NCBI GenBank assembly: GCA_004194705.1
Contig: SADC01001286.1
Location: 104,347 to 168,346, forward strand
Source: Ditylenchus dipsaci
Lineage: Eukaryota > Nematoda > Chromadorea > Rhabditida > Anguinidae
Direction of reading: 5' to 3'
DNA: 64,000 bases
Positions 11,333 to 21,065 of the stretch are shown piece after piece. Below the pieces are notes generated by a model, which did not search any database, was not told the origin of the DNA, and saw only the letters and a program-made list of their open reading frames with translations. Each line of letters opens with the position of its first letter. Position 1 is the first letter of the stretch. A program made the position numbers and the translations under genes.

Positions 11333-11993
11333 AATTAAAATCGTCTACCTCCTGAGATTTCGATTAGAACAAGAAGTAATAATGGCATCAAAGTGTTGGT
11401 TAAATTAGCCATTGGTGCTGCAGACAAAATATTTGACTGGTTAACTTTGAGTGAGTTAGAGTTTACACAAGAAGCGCTGGCAGTCCGCCAGGAAAAATTG
11501 ACACTTTTGAAGAGCCTCACCGGTGCCAGCCGTCGGCGGGGCGCCGGCTCTTCAAAATATCGGCGGCATTGGAGGCGGTGGCTCTCAAATTAGAAAACCG
11601 GTGCCAGCGCTCTTTTTATTTTGGCAAACGAGCAGGCGTGTTTGTAGCTTTCTGATTACAGTCGTCTCTCGATAAATCATCATATTATTGACCAGACAAG
11701 GGGGTTGGTTTATTGGGCGGAGTTTTTATTTCGCTTCATTCTTAAGAGCTTAGCCAAAACTTTTTCAGGCTTTTTCACAGTGCCGGTTTTCTGAAAGTGT
11801 CAGTTTATCGCGAGTTGACTGTAGATCAACGCTCACAGGTGCATATTACATAACTTTGTAAAGGAGGCACTGCATCTTATAACGAATATTTCAATGTCTA
11901 TTTTTATTATTATTAAAATTACGGAAAAATAATCATTCTAAATTTAAAAATCATTTAAACAATTTTTTCAGGGCGTACCTCTCCAATGCAAGG
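11333..11993. repeat. Right arm of the 6.3-kb inverted repeat
   Basis: Reverse complement of 5638-6298 with only a few differences. On the plus strand it reads a 66-codon frame (11393-11593) with the segment DWLTLSELEFTQEALAV, then Arg-rich sequence. This is possibly a remnant of a coding exon carried in both arms. 11994-12530, next to it, shows no gene. Confidence 0.85.
11659..11821. mobile_element. pogo/Tc1-like MITE (right arm copy)
   Basis: Mirror image of 5811-5973, also 163 bp and flanked by TA. Confidence 0.7.
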
Positions 11994-12531
11994 GAAAAAT
12001 AAATATACTTTTCACAGGGTCTCCAGGTAACTAAGAAAATGCACAAAACAGATTTGCAGAATATTGATTCTGGGCTGAGATATAAGTCCCTGGGGGTGGC
12101 CGTTTATTAGAGAGTGGCTAAGGCTTAGCCCTTAGGCTCGGGAGTAGGCCAGCGCACATTAGGAAGTACTTAAACGTGTGTCCCCTACTGCAAAAAACGG
12201 CGTTACTCACCTGCCGGCTAACCTAGTTTTTAGCCAAAATTTGCAAAACTGACCAAAATTTTGATAACCTGAAATGTGACCTTGGTTCCCCAAAGAAAAT
12301 TTTCGGCAAAGATGCTCGAAAGTGGTAAAACTAAGTAGAAGGCCAATTATTCAAGGCCTATTTTGTGGATCTGGTAAAATTCAGTCCAAAAAGATGTAAA
12401 TCAGCTAGAAAAAATGTTTGCTCGAAAATATACTCACCCACTGTGTTGCACAAAAAGTTGAAGGTCGTGTTAAGTGCGTGTTGATTCAACAGTAAAATGG
12501 CTGGAGGTTTGCTACTAAACTGACTGTCCAA

Positions 12532-12921
12532 TTAATCCACTAGTTGGGCAAATTCCATGGATTTTTCTATGCTTTCTAAAGATACAGTGTGACCATAGGT
12601 TTTGATGTAGCGCACGGCTCTGGTAGCATTCTGCGTTTTTCTCAACACCAACCACCCAATGGTGAACCAGAAGAGGTAGGAACCGTAGCAGGCCAGTCTG
12701 TAGACCATAGGTGGCAGCAGCCATTTGATGTAGTTGGAGGGCAGGAAAGGCCTGATTGCTTGTCTGCAGGATTTGCTAAAACCTGGTCTGGCGCTGGATT
12801 TGTGCAGGTGACCATTGGAATTGCCACTTGCATTAGATTTTCCATTTGAGAAAATAGGTTCATCATCTTTTTGTTGATCTTCTTTGACCAGCGCTCCTGC
12901 AACACCTATCCTCCGGATCAT
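12532..12921 (-). CDS. Small single-pass membrane protein, unrecognised
   Basis: Single open frame of 129 codons, GC-richer than its surroundings, beginning MIRRIGVAGALVKEDQQ. The N-terminal third is Asn/Ser-rich and polar. Residues about 77-96 (MVYRLACYGSYLFWFTIGWL) form one clear membrane segment, followed by a basic patch (VLRKTQNATRAVRYIK), which suggests a cytosolic C-terminus. I do not recognise the family. The overlapping frames on the other strand are shadows. No intron is needed. The composition and the transmembrane pattern with flanking charge support a real gene, but it has no neighbours to give context. Confidence 0.5.
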   Translation of the reverse strand: MIRRIGVAGALVKEDQQKDDEPIFSNGKSNASGNSNGHLHKSSARPGFSKSCRQAIRPFLPSNYIKWLLPPMVYRLACYGSYLFWFTIGWLVLRKTQNATRAVRYIKTYGHTVSLESIEKSMEFAQLVD

Positions 12922-13292
12922 TTTTTTAAGTTGGAATGTAAGAACTCGTTGTGGTAGTATTTCAAATTTTTTAATTCATGGGTTAGTGGTCTGAAATTAC
13001 TGTGAATTAAATCCAATTATTAATTTAATATTTTCAGATACAAGGGAATGTAATCAGCTGGAATATAGAGCAGAATCTTTATGCCAGAGAAACAGTTTTC
13101 GGCTTGACTAAAGAATCATCACACACCACCCGCCGCCGTCTCTTTTGCCACGGCCCATGTTGAAAAACATGGTAAGACAGCCAAAAAATACAATTATTTT
13201 TTTATCGTTTTGCCATGAAAGTGCCCCCTCTTATTCCCTTCGGTACGTGACATAATTTCGCCGGACCGAAATTTCGCCGGGCCAAAATTTCG

Positions 13293-13515
13293 GTAAAAGG
13301 ACGTTTCGTCATATTTTTTCATTTGAAAAAATATGACGAAAGGCACGAAGTGACTTTTTTGAAAAGAATTGCCTTGGTCCCCCTGTTGTTTTGAAGCGCT
13401 GCTTATTGGCGTTTTTAAAACAACAGGGGGACCAAGGCAATTTTTTTCAAAAAAGTCACTTGTGCCTTTCGTCATATTTTTTCAAATGAAAAAGTATGAC
13501 GAAACGTTAACGCAC
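13293..13515. mobile_element. MULE-like foldback nested in the previous one
   Basis: 223 bp with a 10-bp duplication CAAAATTTCG (13283-13292 and 13516-13525). Ends are GTAAAAGGACGTTTCGTC and, on the opposite strand, GTGCGTTAACGTTTCGTC. Its word is a small palindrome (TCATATTTTTTCATTTG...). The centre carries CCTTGGTCCCCCTGTTGTT in both arms, the core seen in several other foldbacks. It is inserted in the word array of its host, so it is younger. Confidence 0.8.
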
Positions 13516-13589
13516 CAAAATTTCGCCGTGGACAAAAATTTCGCCGCATACTTTTCACCATGTTATGGTCACTGGAGCTGGGCAAAAAA

Positions 13590-13870
13590 AGCCTTATATG
13601 CATTTATGATCAATAGTCTTGCTCGGAATTATGTCTAAGGTAAGTGAGTACGCGCATCTCTAACTCTCAAGCCGCCTGCGACCCCTTCGGGAACTTGGGG
13701 GCTTGGAGTTGAGATGCGCACACCCCCATACCTTAGACACAAATCACTCGAAAGGGACTCTGGATGCATGAAAAAGCATGCATACCAGAGTTTATTTATG
13801 CGGTAGGCCCCAGTTAACAAAACTAAGTCAAAATTACATCTTTTGGGGTCGCCAGGTACCCAAAACAGGT
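13590..13870. repeat. Repeated module with strong hairpins (copy 1)
   Basis: Shares TCTTGCTCGGAATTATGTCT, a long hairpin (GCGCATCTC...GAGATGCGC, apex CCCCTTCGGG) and a second hairpin (ACTCTGGATGCAT...ATGCATACCAGAGT) with 25985-26240. A third, different copy lies on the minus strand around 53660-53745, continuing at 52735-52769. No protein is coded. It could be a MITE or a structured-RNA gene. Confidence 0.6.
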
Positions 13871-13999
13871 GATATACCGAGGAAAAATATGTGGCGAAAT
13901 TTTGGGCGCGGCGAAATTTTGTCCACGGCGAAATTATGTCCGCGGCGAAATTTCGGTCCGGCGAAATTATGTCCGTGTCCGTATTCCCTTCCCCTGCCA

Positions 14000-15150
14000 A
14001 TAGAGCCCTTAATCCCTTTAAAATTCAAAAGGCGCCAATTTAAACTTCAAATTTTTGACTAAAAATTTTGATAAAAGCCATGATACTCCCCTGTGGTTCG
14101 AATTTTTTTTTCTTAGATTCAAAAACCACGCGGCTTTCTTATTCTGACTTGAAATGACCAACAACTCATTTTTTTCAGAACGAGATCCACTAATTAACTG
14201 TAGAATTTCTCGTATATTATGCTAGGAATTCTGTAGTTATCTTGTGAGGTTCCATTCTGAGTCAGAAAGACCACCGTTGGTTTGCAGGTATCGTTGGTTT
14301 GCCGGTTTGCAGGTGGCAGTGCTGGGAGCAATCGATGACGAAAGCTAAGAAAAGTGCACGAGACTCACGCGATGTTTTGATAACTTTTTCTGCAAAAAAA
14401 GCAAGAATCCGACACAGCCAAAAATAAATTATTTTTTAAAGTCTAATCGTGATGTTAGTTGATGTAACGTGTAATTGTTGAAAATTGAATAAGAATGCTT
14501 CTCAATAAAAAAATTGTGCGAATATTGCAGAAAACATCAACATAGTGCGACTTGGTGCAACATCGTGCAACATCGTGCGATAGTGCAACATCGTGCGACT
14601 AAACCTAATTAAAAAATGCTTGGTGGGTTTATGACAGTGGCTTTGCAGGAGGCGCCGGTATATGATATTAGCGCCAAAATATCGATGATTAAAACAAGAC
14701 CCCTTTTTTGGTCAGATAAAATATTGAAAATTTTGACCCTACTATAGAATACCCCCCCCCCCAAATCCGACCTTTTAAAAATAAAGTAAAAAGTACTCAA
14801 ATTTATGTCCCATGCCTCGGAAAATGTGCGCAAACTCTTCATTAGTCACAACTTCCGTACGCTGGCCTACCCCAAGCCTAAAGGCTAAGCCTAAACTTGT
14901 TGTTTGCAAGGATAGTTACAGCGATTTTATAAGGTCGGATTTTGGGGGGGGGGGTGTTATTCTATAGTAGCGCCAAAATTTTGATTAAAATTGACTCAGC
15001 AGCGTAAAATTTAATGAAAAGGTTAGTGACCCCCACTATGGTTTTTGTTAAAGGACCATTTTTACGATTTTTACGTTTGAATTGGCGGGAGACAGCTTTT
15101 TTAGCGGGGACAGCCAATGACTTTTTAACCTTTTTAGTCTTTAAACATTA
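14000..15150. other. Gene-free stretch with a decamer array and a C/G-tract foldback
   Basis: 14546-14600 is a short tandem array of CAACATCGTG. 14725-14985 is a foldback (ACTATAGAATA, a run of C, AAATCCGACC; then GGTCGGATTT, a run of G, and TATTCTATAGTA). No coding sequence is supported. Confidence 0.5.
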
Positions 15151-15153
15151 GTA

Positions 15154-15579
15154 CAGTCGGACCTGACTATGCCGGTGGACCTCTCTATAGCGGCACCCCC
15201 AAAAGTTCGTTCCCACCTTGAGTCCGACACTTTTTTTACCTCAATTTCGAAGTCTTTTGTCAGTCCTGTTTTTACAGTCTAGTCCCGAATTCCGCAAAGA
15301 TTCCGATTTTGCCGATCGTTTCTAAAAAGTTTCATATTTTTGCCCTTAGAAAACCAACCTTTTTCAAAAAGGGTGCCGTTATAGAGAGGTTTTAAGTTTT
15401 TTAGAGAAAAATTTGTTGGATTGCTGAAAAACGATTGGTAAAATTGGAATCCTTGCAAAATTTTAGACCAGACTGTAAAAACAGAACTGACGAAAAACTT
15501 CGAAAATTGAGGTAAAAAAAATGTTGGACCCAAAGTGGGAACGAACTTTTTGGGATGCCGTTATAGAGAGGTCCGACTG
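15154..15579. mobile_element. pogo/Tigger-like MITE
   Basis: 426 bp, starts CAGTCGGACCTGACTATG and ends ATAGAGAGGTCCGACTG, with TA on both sides. It has the same length and inner sequence type (AAAAGTTCGTTCCCACCTTG) as the element at 36004-36429, so the two are one family. From 15580 to 16130 there is only AT-rich sequence. Confidence 0.75.
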
Positions 15580-16171
15580 TATAGTGCGATTTCTTCTGGT
15601 ACGCAGGGGTCGCACTATACGAGGTTTGACTGTAAATTAAATTAAAAAATGAAACTCCACTGGGAATCGAGCTCGTAATCAAAAACCGGCAAAATTATAA
15701 TTAGAGTCTTGCAATTGACCGGTCATCTGGTCATTTGACAGTGATTTAGTAAATTTCTCTAGAATTCAGTCAATTTAGCTGGTCAATTGACCGGTTTTAA
15801 AATAAACAGTGAATTCCAAAACTATACTTACGTCAATAAATTGCTTCGAGAAGTACTAAAATTTCAATATTTTAATTTTCGCTTAGAGGTACTTAACATG
15901 ACAACTTAAATTTTGAGTAGAGCTAGGCATTAAAGGGCCTTATTAGAATTAGAGGCCTTATTAAAAGGTGGGGCCTTATTAGAAGATATGCGGTATCATG
16001 AGTTTTTCGCCGAACCGAAAATAGTGAAATCTTATCTACTAATATTTTTCTGAATCTTATCTCATATATTGTTTTTTCAGCATCCTTTTTTAATAATCAT
16101 CATAAATTCATAGTCATTGCTAATATACAATCATTATTTAGTAAAAGTCGCCAAAGCTTTTTCCTTGAGCA

Positions 16172-18746
16172 ATGAGTGCACGAATGACTGAGTATATGCT
16201 TGGAGATGTCCTATCCTTTTGCCTAGAATCTGGGTTGCCAGAAACATGGAAGGCATGAGTTCAGGAGTCCAGCAAGTTATTCAATCCCATCTCAAAACCT
16301 TGCATATTTTCCCCAACTAATTATCAAGCCGAAAAATGGCATGCTGGGCAGTGTAAGTCTATTTTTCAGTAATTACTGGCTTTCAATCAACATTTACAGC
16401 TGGGAAAGGAAGACCTCTACATTGGACAGAACGTCCTTTTTCTGTGTGGATCAGTACCCAAATGTGTTCGCTTCCAGATGGTCACCCTCTCTTGTGGTGT
16501 GACCTTAGCCAGTGAGGAGATCTGGAAGTTTCTGCGACTCAACAAGCATGCTTTTGTGGGTTGTCATCTGGCTTTTGGGCGAATCGCTAATCTTTTCCTT
16601 CCCAAGCTGGACCTTCTGTTCAGTGATATTTTGACCAGTGCTCGAGAATAGTGTTGCTCTGGCCATATGATGGACCGGAATGGGACAGGTGTGGATATCG
16701 GCACTAGTAAAGAATCCTTGTCCAAAATATGCCTTGGTCCCCTGTTGTTTTTTTGTGAATGGCACAAGCTGTTTTTCACAAAAAAACAACAGGGGGACCA
16801 AGGCATATTTTGGACAAGGATTCTTTACTAGTGCCGTGGATATCTACCGCTCATTTTCCGAACAATATAGAAGACTTTTTTAGAGAATTACTTGGCAATG
16901 AAAGCAACTACCGAAAATTGTTCAAGCAGATGGCGTTTCTACTGTGTGATGAGGTGGATTACAATGCTGTGTATGTACATGAAATCGTCGACTGGATTGG
17001 TTTTGGGATTGCGAACGATCGGCCAAGACGTCTTTTCTTTGGACTACCAACCCATTGTTTGGAGTTTATGCTGAATCCTGTGCATCAGGTTCTTTTTTGT
17101 ATTTCAACATGTAAAAATTGGGGTATCGACGCTAGGTACTTTTTGTCCCATTCTGCAACTACCCTTTGTTCTAACTACTTAGGCCTTAAGCTCAGGGGTG
17201 GGCCAGCATATATTACTTACTCATTTTCTGGGTTTATCTGGGACTGAGACTAATATTTGAGTGCTTTTTATGAGGTTTTATAAGAAAGAGATTTCGGACA
17301 GTGGAATAGGTCCTTATTTTGGGGAAGGGGTTACAATGGAATAGCGGCAAATTTTGTTTGTTGCCACCAGGATTTAAGTTAAACGTGGAAAAGCGCAGAA
17401 AGCTTTAAAGGAGGACAGACTTTAGGGGGGAGGGGGTGTATTTAGACTAAAAATGGAATTTTGCGAGCTTAAGTTTATTTAATTTTTATTTTTAACCCCT
17501 AATTTTTATACCAATCAAAATTACCATAAATCCACCCAACAAAAAACACAAACTGTTTCAATTGTTCAACTGGAGCTGTTTCAAAACTCGCGTTTTTATA
17601 AGTGCACCAGTAAATATGATTATGTACAAGTTTATACTCGAAATGACACTAGAATGCAGGGCTACGTTTTGAGTGCAAGGCTGTAGATGACTGATCCTGC
17701 AAAATTTGCGAAAAAACACAATTTCTTAAAAAGCTTCGAAAATTTCCCGTAAGTAGGGTTGTCGGCTCGGCGCGCCGATTTCGGCTTTTCAAGCGGAAAA
17801 GCCGAAAATTTTCGGCTTTCGGCTCGGCCCGCAGAAAATTTCGGTTTTCGACTCGGCGCGCCGAAAATTTTCGGCTTAAGCCGAATTTCGGCGCGCCGAG
17901 CCGAAAATTTCGGCGCCCCGACAACCCTACCCGTAAGTCTAGACTTTTTTCAGAATTTTTTTTTTCGAAAAGTTTGCAGGCAAAGTTATATACAACTTCA
18001 TACTCAAAATGTAGCCCTGCTTTCTAGTGTCATTTTGAGTATGAACTTCTATGTAACTATGTCCACTAGAACATTGATAAAGACGTGAGTTTTGAAAGAG
18101 TTCCGAAAACTACCAGCACTCTCCTGAATTGGACCAGGGCAAATTTTTTCGAAATTATTTTATTTCAAAACTTCTATCTGGTGTGTTTTTTGTCGGGTGG
18201 ATTGATGTTAATAACGATTGGTGTAAAAAAATTAGGGGTTAAAAATGAAATTAAATTAACTTAAGCTTGCAAAATTCCATTTTCTAGTCAAAATACTCCT
18301 CCCCCTAAAGTCTGTCCTCCTTTAAAATGTCGAAAATTATTTGAAAAAATACAGTACTACGTCGGGCACTTGTAGCTGGGTGCCGGTACAAACAGGGTAT
18401 CGGTCGCCGGTGACGCCGCCAGGCGGCATTGCAGGTATGTCTATGAGGTGCTCTATGAAGAGTATGAATCTTAAAAATAAGGGCCAGTAATATGCATCTA
18501 ATATAAATATCTCCTTTTCAGTGGTGCCTTGATTTCAACTATAACAATGTGGACTTCAAAATCTACTACAACTCTCCACTTGACAACTGCTCTTTTGATA
18601 TAGTCAAAAAAGAAAATAGTGCAGACTTGCCAAGAGGTGATTGCCCTGCCAACTGTGCTCAGAGAATCATGATAAATTTATGCTCCTACCCCAACCAATA
18701 TGAAATCACCAATTTTCGTCATACCAAATGTGTATTCAATCGATAA
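16172..18746 (+). CDS. F-box-like protein, tandem copy A
   Basis: Four exons: 16172-16352, 16400-16688, 16832-17088, 18522-18746. Exon 1 starts MSARMTEYMLGDVLS, an F-box-like layout. Exon 2 ends in VLLWPYDGPEWD. Exon 3 has NNIEDFFRELLG and DEVDYNAVYVHEIVDWIGFG. Exon 4 starts WCLD and has FKIYYNS. No catalytic motif is seen. The role is inferred only from the F-box-like start (SCF adaptor). Against copy C, exon 1 lacks one C in a T/C run and an A in a run, which breaks the frame. The C-terminus ends early at CVFNR. It could be a pseudogene or consensus error. Confidence 0.55.
16700..16835. mobile_element. Foldback forming a putative intron (copy A)
   Basis: 136 bp, ends GGCACTAGTAAAGAATCC in both arms, 9-bp duplication GTGGATATC (16691-16699, 16836-16844). 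The core CCTTGGTCCCCTGTTGTT lies near the apex. The putative intron is 16689-16831: the donor CAG/GTGTGG lies just outside the element, and the acceptor TTTACTAG is supplied by its terminal repeat. Confidence 0.8.
17401..18330. repeat. Intronic foldback in copy A
   Basis: Arms AGGACAGACTTTAGGGGG...TTGCGAGCTTAAG and TTAAGCTTGCAA...CCCCTAAAGTCTGTCCTCC pair over about 150 bases, with more pairing inside. It fills the last intron. The counterparts are at about 22345-23190 and 27715-28375. Confidence 0.75.
17754..17929. mobile_element. hAT-like MITE private to copy A
   Basis: 176 bp, ends TAGGGTTGTCGGC and GGCGCCCCGACAACCCTA, perfect 8-bp duplication CCCGTAAG (17746-17753, 17930-17937). Copy B has the intact empty site (TTTCCCGTAAGTCTGGAC, near 22795). 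The inside is made of GGCGCGCCG and TTTTCGGCTT words. Same family as 39503-39936. Confidence 0.9.
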
Positions 18747-18953
18747 GTCATTCAATTACTTTTTTTTTGTTTCTCTGAAGTGTCCTGAATAAAATATCCA
18801 GTGAATTTGAACTAGAGATAGTGACGGGACGGCACAATTCCCGCCCGGACAAATTCATGGAATTTGCCTTCCCGGAATCCCTGAACTGCAACTGCAACCC
18901 TGAAATAAACTAAACCCAAAACTAGTCCAAACAAGTTAGTTACCTGCTACGCC

Positions 18954-19172
18954 ATGAATAATAAGCAGACTGAGGCTTTTGTCCAGTGCACTTATTCCAG
19001 CTACGACGAATATGTCTGTAATTTAGAGAAAGTAGAGATTAATAACTCCAAAAGAACTTTTAACCTGCTACGTTATGAATCAGGAGTTAACGGGCGCTTG
19101 CAATCTGAGTATCTGAGTTTAAAATGGAATCGCCCTGTAGATAGAGTAAATAGAGAGAGTGAAGAAAATTAA
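18954..19172 (+). CDS. 72-codon open frame, unrecognised (unit A)
   Basis: Starts MNNKQTEAFVQCTYSSYDEY and ends with a polar NRESEEN tail. It lies 200 bases after the F-box-like gene and is identical in unit B (23812-24030). The identity is of DNA as well, so it says nothing about selection. It could be a remnant of a gene carried in the duplicated unit. Confidence 0.25.
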   Translation: MNNKQTEAFVQCTYSSYDEYVCNLEKVEINNSKRTFNLLRYESGVNGRLQSEYLSLKWNRPVDRVNRESEEN

Positions 19173-19949
19173 CTCCGAGAAAATTATTACCCGCTACTTC
19201 ATTGATCACGCTTCCGACTAAGACATTCTAAATAAGGACAGCTCTCTACAATGACAGCTTTTCACGGGTGCCTTTGATTTTTTTATTGGAACTGTCGGCA
19301 CTAAGCTTCGTTCCAGCTATTGATCTTCTGCGAACCTTAGAACATAAATGCAAGGCCAGACTGTCACGAAGCTTGGGCCGGGTAAAGCAAAGTATTCAAG
19401 TTTGGATTATTCATAGGATTGGCGGTTCGGGTGGATTGGAACCGAAACCCAGTTTCTTCGGGTTTCGCGTATCGGTTCGGATACGCGAAAATTGTTTCGG
19501 TTATTGTTTTGTTTGGGTTTCGGTCCGGTTCCTCTGTTCGGGTACCGCCGACCCTAATTATTCAGTTGTTATCTGTACAATCATTGTGAAATCTTATCTT
19601 TCAAGATTTGGGACATGGCTCTTTCACAAAGGTTGTCATCGTGGTTGGCGTTGTCGTTGGAGTAAATTTTTTCATATAAGGCGACTTAATTTAACGATAA
19701 CAAAAACATTTTTAATAATAAGGGGAACGACAACGCAAAAATTTCTCCCAAATGGCTACAGAAGATAAGGCAAAAACAAAAACTAGATTTGAGGAGTGAA
19801 CCTTTTGCGAAAAAGCGATTGCGGGGATCAGAATCACTTTCTGATGGGCTAAATCGCTTTGAATTCCACTACCAAACATCCCCAACCACTTTGAACCATC
19901 CTAATACCTGGTTTGGGGTGGTTCAATACTTATTTGAGGTGGTTTGGAG

Positions 19950-20342
19950 GAGTGGCCAGTTAGCGATTGTTTTTTTCAAAATTTTTGATATTTTTTGCCA
20001 TAGAAGTACTCTTTTTGCGGAAAACAGCTTTTCTGAGGCCACCCAGTAGGTGAAATTTCCTCAGGAATCCGAATAAAAAAAACAGAATCTTAAAATAACG
20101 CGTGGTTGCTGAGATATGACCTAAAGTTGGATGGTCATCATTTAAAAATGACAAGCACCCAACTTTAGGTCATATCTCAACAACCACGCGTTATTTCGAA
20201 TTTCTGTTTCATGATTCGGATTCCTGAGGAAATTTCAGCTACTGGGTGGCTTCAAAAAAACTGTTGTCCACAAAAAGAGTACTTTTATGGCAAAAAATAT
20301 CAAAAATTTTGAAAAAAAACCATCGCTAACTGGCCATACACC
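19950..20342. mobile_element. MULE-like foldback, word CCAGTTAGCG (unit A)
   Basis: 393 bp. Arms begin TGGCCAGTTAGCGAT and continue through AGTACTCTTT and the inner pair ACGCGTGGTTGCTGAGATA / TATCTCAACAACCACGCGT. There is a 9-bp duplication GGTTTGGAG (19941-19949, 20343-20351). Related to 24809-25201 and 52895-53345. Confidence 0.8.
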
Positions 20343-20449
20343 GGTTTGGAGAGGTTCGGTAATGAGATTTTAAGTAATGTAGCAACTTGAAGTAGGTTAA
20401 ATTCTAAAAGTAAAATTCTTTATTATTCAAATCGATATGACTATTTTTG

Positions 20450-20873
20450 GTGCATAGACGTTTCGCCAAAATGAAACCTTTTCATTTTAGCGAAACGTTT
20501 TAGCGAAAATACCTCTAGGCGTATTTATGTACACCTCTAGGAGCACTTATTTAGACATACCAAGGGTCTTTGATATACCAAGGGTCTTTGACATCTTCGC
20601 GGCCAAAGACCCTTGGTATGTCTAAATAAGTGCCCCTAGACGTATTGTTGATTGAAAATCGTGGTCCATTTTGAAATTGGCCCAATTTACATTGGGCCAA
20701 TTTTAATTTGGCTCATTTTGAAATGGCGCAATTTGAAAAGGGCCCCATTTGAAATGGCCCATTCTTCTTCTCCCCGCATAAATACGCCTAGAAATATTTT
20801 ACTCTTTTGAGTTTCATTTTAGCGAAACGTTTCGCTAAAATGAAAAAGTTTCATTTTGGCGAAACGTCTCTAC
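20450..20873. mobile_element. Foldback, word TTTAGCGAAACG (unit A)
   Basis: Ends GTGCATAGACGTTTCGCC and, on the other strand, GTAGAGACGTTTCGCC. These are the terminus type of 13293-13515 and 55200-55761, with a different word (GCTAAAATGAAA). The centre is a near-perfect hairpin (20518-20637) containing ACATACCAAGGGTCTTTG and its complement. I found no clean target duplication. Confidence 0.7.
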
Positions 20874-21065
20874 CCCCGATTTTTTCGATGTTTTGGTCGT
20901 CGTTGCATTTGTTTTAATAGAAATGTCTTCGTTGGCATTGTCGTTGTTAAAAGTTTTTATAAATAATTTTTGGCAAACGACGACAATGAGAGCCACAAAT
21001 CTCATTAGTTATAACTGAATACAGTTGTTTTTCAGTAAAAGTCTCGAAAGCTTTTTCCTCAAACA

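Larger units (their letters stand above)
13242..13981. mobile_element. MULE-like foldback, word AATTTCGCCG
   Basis: 740 bp, flanked by a perfect 10-bp direct repeat TATTCCCTTC (13232-13241 and 13982-13991). The left end is GGTACGTGACA and the right end, read on the other strand, is CGGACACGGAC. Both ends then run into short words of the type AATTTCGCCG. These ends are shared with the foldback at 54159-55995, which has a different word. Two other units are nested inside (13293-13515 and about 13555-13870). The 9-10 bp duplication points to Mutator-like transposition. Confidence 0.8.
16130..20975 (+). repeat. Triplication unit A
   Basis: Contains the four-exon gene, the 72-codon frame and two foldbacks, and is collinear with unit B. 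It carries a private hAT MITE at 17754-17929 and lacks the TACCGTAAAT MITEs found in B (22411 and 25297). Confidence 0.9.

Noticed and set aside
13600..13640. Spliced-leader RNA gene (CTAAG/GTAAGT after a short conserved segment)
   Set aside because: No Sm-like site in the expected place, and the third copy lacks the GT. Left only as a test in the hairpin finding.
19268..19768. 166-codon frame after the unit A gene
   Set aside because: It runs through a CGGTTCGG/CGAACCG simple repeat and is broken in unit B. No domain.
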